Source: Acidaminococcaceae bacterium
GTDB taxonomy: Bacteria > Bacillota > Negativicutes > Acidaminococcales > Acidaminococcaceae
Direction of reading: 5' to 3'
Assembly: GCA_017405945.1 (NCBI GenBank)
Contig: JAFQZL010000056.1
Coordinates: forward strand, 1-37,251
Length of the DNA: 37,251 nt
Positions 32,260 to 37,251 of this stretch are shown here, piece by piece; the first letter of the stretch is position 1; each line of letters starts with the position of its first letter. The notes beneath the pieces were generated by a model. It had not been told where the DNA came from and ran no database searches. It was given only the letters and a program-made list of their open reading frames with translations. A program made the position numbers and the translations under genes.

Positions 32260-34194
32260 TTAAAAACTGCGGACAATCTTCGCAAAGCTTTCCGCTTTCA
32301 GGCTGGCGCCGCCTACCAATACACCGTCAATGCCGTTGATGCAGAACTGGGCCGCATTGGTATCTTTTACGCTGCCGCCGTACAGGATACGGATATGCCT
32401 TGCAACGTCTTCGCCAACGATTTCGTTCAGCTGTTTACGGATAAACAGGCAGACTTCCTGGGCATCCTGCGCCGTTGCAGTATTGCCGGTGCCGATAGCC
32501 CAGATGGGTTCATAGGCAACGGTTAACAGTTTCGCCTGTTCTGCTGAAATCCCTGCCAAAGCACTCTTCAGCTGTCCTTCAATTTTGGCGTTGGTGGCGC
32601 CCTGCTTCCGTTCCGCTTCCGTTTCGCCGACACACAGTACCGGTTTCAGCTGGTTGCGGTACGCGGCTTTCATCTTCTTAGCGATTATATCGTTGTCCTC
32701 TTTGAAAATTTCGCGTCGCTCACTGTGACCTACCAACACGTATTCACAGCCAATGTCCGCGATTTGGGCGCCAGACACAGCGCCGGTAAAAGCTCCTTCG
32801 TCTTCCCAGCACAAATCCTGCGCGCCATAGCCCACCGATTTACCGTCAATGGCTTCCGCTACACTTTCCAACGCAGTAAAAGGCGGGAAAATCACGACTT
32901 CATTGACAGTACCGTTCGTTTCGGTAACCAGATCCTGGGCCAGTTCGACCGCTTCGCCAACGGTCTTGTACATCTTCCAGTTACCGGCCACAAAAGGGCG
33001 CCGCACCTCATCCAGCGCCTCCACACCCGGCAGCACTTTTCCTTCCAGATATTCCAGGGAAGCGCCGCCGCCGGTGGAAATGTGACTGATTTTATCTTCC
33101 AGACCAATCTTCTTGATAGCCGCCACGCTGTCGCCGCCGCCTACGATGCTGACTGCATTGCTGTCCGCAACGGCTTTGGCAACCGCTTCCGTTCCTTTGC
33201 AGAACGCATCCATTTCGAATACGCCCATCGGCCCGTTCCAGACTACCAGTTTGGCATCTTTCACCGCATCCGCATACAGTTTGCAGGTTTCCGGACCGAT
33301 ATCCAGGGCCATGTAGTCCTGGTTCAGGTCATCCAGCGCAGATACTTCATACACGGAATCCGGTTTGAACTCTGCTGCCATCACCAGGTCCACAGGCAGA
33401 AGAATCTTCACATTCTTAACAGAAGCTTCTGCCAGGATGCGTTTGGCTTCTTCAATCTTATCTTCTTCTACCAGGGACTTGCCCATGGGGATACCTCTGG
33501 CCGCAAGGAATGTATTGGCCATGCCGCCGCCAATCAGCAGTGTGTCTACTTTGCCCAGCAAGTTTACGATTACGCCAATCTTATCCGAAACCTTTGCGCC
33601 GCCGATAATTGCGGTAAACGGATGCTCCGGATTATTCACGGCATCACCGATAAAACGTATTTCTTTTTCCAGCAGGAAACCTGCCGCACTGGGCAGGAAA
33701 TGGGTTACGCCTTCCACCGATGCATGAGCCCGGTGGGATACGCCGAAGCCGTCATTCACATACAAATCTGCCAGTGAAGCCAGTTTCTCTGCAAACTCCA
33801 GATTATTCTTTTCTTCTTCTTTATGGTAACGCAGGTTTTCCAGCAGTAATACGGAACCGGTCTCCAGTTTTTTCGCCGCTTCTTCCGCCGCCGGTCCGAT
33901 GCAGTCTTCCGCAAAAGCAACCGGTTTACCCAGCAGCTCTTCCAGATGCTTTGCAATCGGTTTCAGTGTATATTTGGGATTAGGCTCTCCCTTCGGACGG
34001 CCCAGATGGCTCATTAAAATAACGGCTGCTTCATGGTCCAGCAGATACTGGATGGTTGGCAACGCGGCCACCATACGGTTATCATCCGTTATGTTGCCTT
34101 CGGCATCCTGGGGCACGTTAAAATCTACCCGCACCAGGACCTTTTTGCCGGCAACATCCAAATCGGAAAGGATTTTTTTATCCAAAGAAATCAT
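32260..34194 (-). CDS. pgk-tpiA: Fused phosphoglycerate kinase-triosephosphate isomerase
   Basis: A single 644-residue frame codes for two glycolytic enzymes. Residues 1-397 are phosphoglycerate kinase: [46 protein letters not shown], and the late [15 protein letters not shown] and [16 protein letters not shown]. Residues 398-644 are triosephosphate isomerase: [18 protein letters not shown] (catalytic His), [12 protein letters not shown] (catalytic Glu) and ILYGGSV. There is no linker: VEALDEV joins [10 protein letters not shown] near base 33003. Thermotoga is known for such a fusion. GGAG is only one base from the ATG at 34194; a TTG at 34185 has better spacing. It lies between gapA and gpmI. 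Confidence 0.95.
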   Translation of the reverse strand: MISLDKKILSDLDVAGKKVLVRVDFNVPQDAEGNITDDNRMVAALPTIQYLLDHEAAVILMSHLGRPKGEPNPKYTLKPIAKHLEELLGKPVAFAEDCIGPAAEEAAKKLETGSVLLLENLRYHKEEEKNNLEFAEKLASLADLYVNDGFGVSHRAHASVEGVTHFLPSAAGFLLEKEIRFIGDAVNNPEHPFTAIIGGAKVSDKIGVIVNLLGKVDTLLIGGGMANTFLAARGIPMGKSLVEEDKIEEAKRILAEASVKNVKILLPVDLVMAAEFKPDSVYEVSALDDLNQDYMALDIGPETCKLYADAVKDAKLVVWNGPMGVFEMDAFCKGTEAVAKAVADSNAVSIVGGGDSVAAIKKIGLEDKISHISTGGGASLEYLEGKVLPGVEALDEVRRPFVAGNWKMYKTVGEAVELAQDLVTETNGTVNEVVIFPPFTALESVAEAIDGKSVGYGAQDLCWEDEGAFTGAVSGAQIADIGCEYVLVGHSERREIFKEDNDIIAKKMKAAYRNQLKPVLCVGETEAERKQGATNAKIEGQLKSALAGISAEQAKLLTVAYEPIWAIGTGNTATAQDAQEVCLFIRKQLNEIVGEDVARHIRILYGGSVKDTNAAQFCINGIDGVLVGGASLKAESFAKIVRSF

Positions 34195-34203
34195 ACTCCT
34201 TTC

Positions 34204-34232
34204 AAAAATCTGCTATGTGATGACAGATTTTT
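34204..34232 (-). promoter_or_regulatory. Hairpin just upstream of the pgk-tpiA ribosome site
   Basis: AAAAATCTG and CAGATTTTT form a perfect 9-bp stem with an 11-base loop, ending a few bases before AAAGGAG. It could act as an RNA processing or stability element, or as a weak terminator. Confidence 0.4.
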
Positions 34233-34322
34233 ATTTAATCAATAAAAGTTTTTACATCCGTAACAGAGCGAATAATCGCTTATGATTAAGAAAAAAACAA
34301 CATTTATCCTGAAATGCAAACA

Positions 34323-34353
34323 AAGCCGACGCCCTGCAGAAGGGCGCCGACTT
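34323..34353 (-). terminator. gapA terminator
   Basis: AAGCCGACGCCC (34323-34334) and GGGCGCCGACTT (34342-34353) form 12 pairs on the minus strand, two of them G-U. TGTTTGC follows. It begins about 8 bases after the gapA stop, so pgk-tpiA may depend partly on read-through. Confidence 0.8.
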
Positions 34354-34361
34354 GCTGTCAA

Positions 34362-35366
34362 TTATAAACCTTTTTTGCCAACGTAAAGAGCAAGGTCAAC
34401 CAGACGGCAGGAATAACCCCATTCATTGTCGTACCAGGCAACCACTTTCGCCAGGCGTTTGCCAATCATCATAGTAGACTGACCGTCAATGACGGAGGAA
34501 ACCTCACAGCCGATGAAATCACTGGATACCAGCGGCAGATCCGTATAACCCAGGATGCCTTTCAGTTCGCCTTCCGCCGCTTCCTTTAATGCTGCATTGA
34601 TTTCTTCCACGGTAGCGTCTTTCGACAGGTTTACCGTCAGGTCAGTCAGAGATACATCCGGAGTCGGAACGCGCAGGGCAAAGCCGTTCAGTTTGCCTTT
34701 CAGTTCCGGCAGTACCAGGGCTACCGCTTTGGCAGCGCCGGTGGTGGTAGGAATGATGGACATGGCAGCAGCACGGGCGCGGCGCAGGTCTTTGTGGCTT
34801 ACATCCAGTATCTTCTGGTCATTGGTATAGGAATGAACGGTTGTCATCAGACCGCTTTCAATACCGAATTTTTCCAACAGTACTTTGGTAAAGGGAGCCA
34901 GGCAGTTGGTGGTGCAGGAAGCATTGGAAATGATATGGTGTTTTGCAGGATCGTATTTTTCCTCGTTTACACCCATAACAATGGTGATGTCCTCATTTTT
35001 GCCGGGAGCGGAAATGATAACCTTCTTCGCGCCGTTATCAATATGGGCCTGGGCTTCTTTTGAATCTTTGAATTTACCGGTGCATTCCAGCACGATATCC
35101 GCGCCATATTTGCCCCAGGGAATCTTGGTGATATCCGTCTCGCTGATAACCGGGATCTTTTTGCCGTCAATCACAAGGAATCCGTCTTCCCATGCAACAT
35201 CTTCCTTCATTGTCCCATGAACGGAATCATATTTTAACAGATGCGCCATTATTTCGCCGACCGTCCGGTTGTTAATAGCTACAACTTCTGCATCAGGAAG
35301 GGTCAGAATCCTTCTCAATGCCAGACGACCAATACGACCAAAACCGCTGATACCAATTCTTACCAT
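34362..35366 (-). CDS. gapA: Glyceraldehyde-3-phosphate dehydrogenase, type I
   Basis: A 334-residue GAPDH. It oxidises glyceraldehyde-3-phosphate to 1,3-bisphosphoglycerate with NAD(P)+. The NAD fold starts VRIGISGFGRIGRLALRR, and the catalytic cysteine is in SNASCTTNCLAPF. HSYTNDQKILDVSHKDLRRARAAAMSIIPTTTGAAKAV and the C-terminal WYDNEWGYSCRLVDL are standard. After the first strand it reads VVAINNRT where NAD-specific enzymes often have VVAVND, so the cofactor preference is uncertain. AAGGAGG lies before the ATG. It is the first gene of the glycolytic cluster; the upstream region carries a promoter at 35552-35580 and a 13-bp inverted repeat. No CggR-type repressor is in the window. Confidence 0.96.
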   Translation of the reverse strand: MVRIGISGFGRIGRLALRRILTLPDAEVVAINNRTVGEIMAHLLKYDSVHGTMKEDVAWEDGFLVIDGKKIPVISETDITKIPWGKYGADIVLECTGKFKDSKEAQAHIDNGAKKVIISAPGKNEDITIVMGVNEEKYDPAKHHIISNASCTTNCLAPFTKVLLEKFGIESGLMTTVHSYTNDQKILDVSHKDLRRARAAAMSIIPTTTGAAKAVALVLPELKGKLNGFALRVPTPDVSLTDLTVNLSKDATVEEINAALKEAAEGELKGILGYTDLPLVSSDFIGCEVSSVIDGQSTMMIGKRLAKVVAWYDNEWGYSCRLVDLALYVGKKGL

Positions 35367-35528
35367 GCTAAACTCCTCCTTAAAATAATAAACTTAAATC
35401 TGTTGCTTACTTTCAAAACACAGTCGGTTAACACTGTGAGAAATGCCGTATTTATTGAGATTTTATTTTTTCTTCCCATTTACTGCCACTTGTTTGTATC
35501 CCACAACTCTTTACCGCAAATAAAAAGA

Positions 35529-35590
35529 AAATTTACTCTTCTCTTAAGAATATTGTAACATAGCACCCTTTAAAAGTGAAGAGTAAATTT
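35529..35590 (-). repeat. 13-bp inverted repeat around the gapA promoter, possibly the queF terminator
   Basis: AAATTTACTCTTC (35529-35541) and GAAGAGTAAATTT (35578-35590) are perfect inverted copies, 36 bp apart. The putative gapA promoter lies between them. On the minus strand the second arm is followed by TTCTTTTTATTT, so it may also be a large-loop terminator for queF. Confidence 0.6.
35552..35580 (-). promoter_or_regulatory. Putative gapA promoter
   Basis: On the minus strand, TTCACT (35575-35580), a 17-base spacer and TACAAT (35552-35557). It would give a leader of about 180 bases with a CACAGT/ACTGTG hairpin at 35419-35438. Confidence 0.5.
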
Positions 35591-35612
35591 GCTGTAACAG
35601 TCTATGTAATGC

Positions 35613-36110
35613 TTACCGGTTATTAATCATTTCAGGCTGCATATCGTGAAAATGCAGCCGCTGATGGGCGGTTTCTTCCCAGTCGGTTCCCTTCTTCCCA
35701 TAATTTGCATAGGGATCAATAGACAATCCGCCACGGGGCAGGAATTTTCCCCAAACTTCTATGTACTTGGGATCTAACAACCGGATCAGATCTTTCATAA
35801 TAATGTTCACACAATCTTCATGAAAATCTCCGTGATTACGGAAGCTGAACAAATACAGCTTAAGCGATTTGCTTTCTACCAACTTCTGATCCGGAACGTA
35901 AGAAATATAAATTGTCGCAAAATCAGGCTGGCCGGTTTTGGGGCATAGGCTGGTAAATTCCGGACAGTTAAATTTTACAAAATAGTCATTTTCCGGATGT
36001 TTATTGGAAAAACATTCCAACACCTCCGGCGCGTAATCGTCTCTGTATGTTGTCTGATTTCCAAGTAATTCTACTCCCTGTAGATCTTTTTTCGTTCTGC
36101 CTGCTGTCAT
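35613..36110 (-). CDS. queF: NADPH-dependent 7-cyano-7-deazaguanine reductase
   Basis: A 165-residue unimodular QueF that reduces preQ0 to preQ1 in queuosine synthesis. The catalytic cysteine is Cys56 in [21 protein letters not shown], with Asp63 as the usual acid. The QueF motif [22 protein letters not shown], which binds NADPH and substrate, follows, and the end has [13 protein letters not shown]. It has no signal peptide and is cytoplasmic. AGGAG lies 7 bases before the ATG. queT lies about 110 bases upstream on the same strand, and both are behind a preQ1-I riboswitch. No queC, queD or queE is in the window. Confidence 0.96.
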   Translation of the reverse strand: MTAGRTKKDLQGVELLGNQTTYRDDYAPEVLECFSNKHPENDYFVKFNCPEFTSLCPKTGQPDFATIYISYVPDQKLVESKSLKLYLFSFRNHGDFHEDCVNIIMKDLIRLLDPKYIEVWGKFLPRGGLSIDPYANYGKKGTDWEETAHQRLHFHDMQPEMINNR

Positions 36111-36220
36111 CGGTTTCTCCTAATATAGTTATAATACAGTAGTATTTTTTACTCCCTCTCCAGGGATACTATTGCTGAACCGGTAAAATTATTGCGAATC
36201 AATAATTATCTTCCAATACC

Positions 36221-36733
36221 TTAATTCCTGTTCCGGTCCGTCCTGAAGACCAGGTTTGCAACGTCTGCTTTTTCCAGCGCCCTGATCAGCAACATACCTG
36301 TAATTCCGGAAATAAATTGCCCCACCAGTAAGCTTGCTGCCAAAATGCCATAGGGAATTTTTAATAAATACGATAACCATACTGGTACTCCGAGACCTGG
36401 AAGCAATGTTACAAACAGTGCTACAATCCAACAGCCCAGACCGTTTTTTTTGCCCAAAACGATGGCTCCGCTTGTCAGCACACCCATAATAAAGCCGCCA
36501 ACTGCATCAACAGGGCCTAATCCGCCCATCAAAAGGTTGCTGATAACATTGGCAATCCCAAAGGGAACAACTAAAAACGGGAAAATATACGACAAACCGT
36601 ATAATGCGGTAGCGATACGGACCTGATATTGTCCAAACGCAAAACTCTGGGTACAGAACATCACGACCAGATATAAAGATATACAAACCGCACTGATTGT
36701 TAATCTTTGTGTTTTTGTGTACTCCTGATTCAT
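36221..36733 (-). CDS. queT: QueT-family 7-deazaguanine precursor transporter
   Basis: A 170-residue membrane protein of the QueT family, an S-component of energy-coupling-factor (ECF) transporters. About five or six helices are visible. YLVVMFCTQSFAFGQYQVRIATALYGLSYIFPFLVVPFGIANVISNLLMGGLGPVDAVGGFIMG contains the conserved Q-x-R-x-A-x-A-L, N-x-x-x-N and GPxD motifs. The ATPases and T-component (EcfA, EcfA', EcfT) must come from elsewhere. The likely cargo is preQ0, preQ1 or queuine. As queF follows, preQ0 would make sense, but this is inference. AGGAG lies 6 bases before the ATG. The leader carries a preQ1-I riboswitch. Confidence 0.93.
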   Translation of the reverse strand: MNQEYTKTQRLTISAVCISLYLVVMFCTQSFAFGQYQVRIATALYGLSYIFPFLVVPFGIANVISNLLMGGLGPVDAVGGFIMGVLTSGAIVLGKKNGLGCWIVALFVTLLPGLGVPVWLSYLLKIPYGILAASLLVGQFISGITGMLLIRALEKADVANLVFRTDRNRN

Positions 36734-36875
36734 TATGTCTCCTATTCTGATAAAATCTTTTGTTTACATACAGCATCAGGACGTAACCATATATGAATTA
36801 TATTCCACTGTCTGACATAAAGTGAACTTGCTGCATGCCTTTGCTAAAAAATTAACCGAAACTACTCATAAAAAA

Positions 36876-36895
36876 ACGCCTATAACTATAGGCGT
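36876..36895 (-). terminator. Riboswitch-controlled terminator upstream of queT
   Basis: ACGCCTAT and ATAGGCGT form a perfect 8-bp stem with a 4-base loop. On the minus strand it is followed by TTTTTTTA. It lies between the preQ1 aptamer and the queT start. The 5' arm can instead pair with the aptamer tail. Confidence 0.85.
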
Positions 36896-36959
36896 AAATT
36901 ATTAATGCATTGCACAAACTTGTGTCAGGCCGAATCCTCTGACAATATCTGTTCAATTG

Positions 36960-37002
36960 CGCCCGTAGTTTTATTTAGAGACAGGATGGTCACGAACTGT
37001 CT
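36960..37002 (-). promoter_or_regulatory. preQ1-I riboswitch of queT-queF
   Basis: On the minus strand, P1 pairs AGACAG (36997-37002) with CTGTCT (36979-36984). The loop TTCGTGACCATC has the TTC start and the CC that preQ1-I loops carry. The tail CTAAATAAAACTACGGG has the A-rich AAAACTA motif. UCGUG in the loop can pair with UACGG in the tail as the pseudoknot that closes on preQ1. The tail bases 36960-36969 can alternatively pair with 36885-36894, the 5' arm of the terminator, at 9 of 10 positions. Ligand binding would therefore free the terminator and switch queT-queF off. Confidence 0.82.
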
Positions 37003-37026
37003 GTTATGAAGTTTTAACGCGTAGTA

Positions 37027-37055
37027 ATTATACAAGATTAAATCTCTTCTGTAAA
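37027..37055 (-). promoter_or_regulatory. Promoter of the queT-queF leader
   Basis: On the minus strand, TTTACA (37050-37055), a 17-base spacer and TATAAT (37027-37032). Transcription would start near 37020, about 18 bases before the riboswitch. A second TATAAT at 36797-36802, downstream of the terminator, has no good -35. Confidence 0.82.
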
Positions 37056-37123
37056 GTGTTTTTATTTTTTATCTCGCTTTTATTCCGCATTTTCAAATCT
37101 TCCCCAACGTTTCCACACAGAAA

Positions 37124-37152
37124 AAGCCCCCGCACACAATGTGCGGGGGCTT
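37124..37152 (-). terminator. rRNA operon terminator
   Basis: An 11-bp GC-rich stem (GCCCCCGCACA with TGTGCGGGGGC) and a 3-base loop, with TTTTT following on the minus strand. It lies directly after the 5S gene. Confidence 0.95.
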
Positions 37153-37160
37153 CGTTGTAA

Positions 37161-37251
37161 CCGGCAACAATCTATCCTCCCGGGCCGCTTCCAGCCAAGT
37201 ACTTTCGACGCGTGAGAGCTTAACTGCTGTGTTCGGGATGGGAACAGGTGG
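37161..37251 (-). rRNA. rrf: 5S ribosomal RNA, 3' part
   Basis: On the minus strand the RNA enters the window at CCACCTGTTCCCATCCCGAA and continues CACAGCAGTTAAGCTC, the universal 5S loop and helix sequence. It goes on through GTACTTGGCTGGAAGCGGCCCGG and GGAGGATAG to a 3' end near CCGG at 37161. About 91 of some 117 bases are present; the 5' end, and presumably 23S and 16S, lie beyond the window. Confidence 0.95.

Noticed and set aside
36734..36802. A riboswitch between queT and the terminator at 36876
   Set aside because: Only a weak GGTTAC/GTAA pairing is present. The convincing preQ1-I aptamer lies further upstream, at 36960-37002.

Overview
The window looks like chromosomal DNA of an anaerobic Negativicutes bacterium (diderm Firmicutes). 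Acidaminococcaceae-type genera are my best guess, but no 16S or full ribosomal protein is present to settle it. The basis is AGGAGG-type ribosome sites combined with secreted and lipoprotein signal peptides, rubredoxin, a K+-dependent membrane pyrophosphatase, and a run of oxygen-independent central metabolism genes. GC looks close to 50 percent except in one AT-rich insertion.

Layout. 1-3,841 (minus): partial EamA transporter, cupin, small unknown, nitroreductase, an orphan ABC-type lipoprotein and a HAD phosphatase. 3,953-5,086 (plus): class B/P4-like acid phosphatase. 5,105-5,855: a dispersed repeat, a shared terminator and ssrA (tmRNA) with its promoter and structured leader. 5,897-9,679: SIMPL protein and RidA (minus), then racemase, TSUP exporter and Mrp/Nbp35 ATPase (plus). 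9,697-9,880: a 6S RNA candidate. 9,997-11,721: a complete lnu(C)-carrying IS1595-family element of the MTnSag1/ISSag10 type, with inverted ends and an exact 8-bp target duplication. 11,757-20,817 (minus): pncB, two exported unknowns, rubredoxin, an rmlB-like scrap, a metallopeptidase, smpB, rnr, a thioesterase, an alpha/beta hydrolase and YjbQ. 20,921-24,366: a second repeat copy, then a divergent pair encoding an SF2-helicase-like protein and an SMC/RecF-type ATPase. 24,567-28,744 (minus): exported and membrane unknowns, a carboxylesterase and hppA. 28,825-35,366 (minus): secG and a glycolytic cluster gapA, pgk-tpiA fusion, gpmI, eno. 35,613-37,055 (minus): queF and queT behind a preQ1-I riboswitch with a terminator and a predicted antiterminator. 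37,161-37,251: the 3' part of a 5S rRNA.

How it works together. The lower-glycolysis genes run in pathway order apart from the fused tpi, and end next to the pyrophosphatase. ssrA, smpB and rnr, the trans-translation and RNA-decay partners, all lie within 14 kb. The queT-queF unit takes up and reduces a 7-deazaguanine precursor, and its leader can sense the product preQ1.

Most notable items: the preQ1 switch with its predicted antiterminator; the two-copy structured repeat; the unassigned helicase-like/ATPase pair with two good sigma-A promoters back to back; the PGK-TIM fusion; and the resistance element inserted between pncB and what looks like its own terminator.
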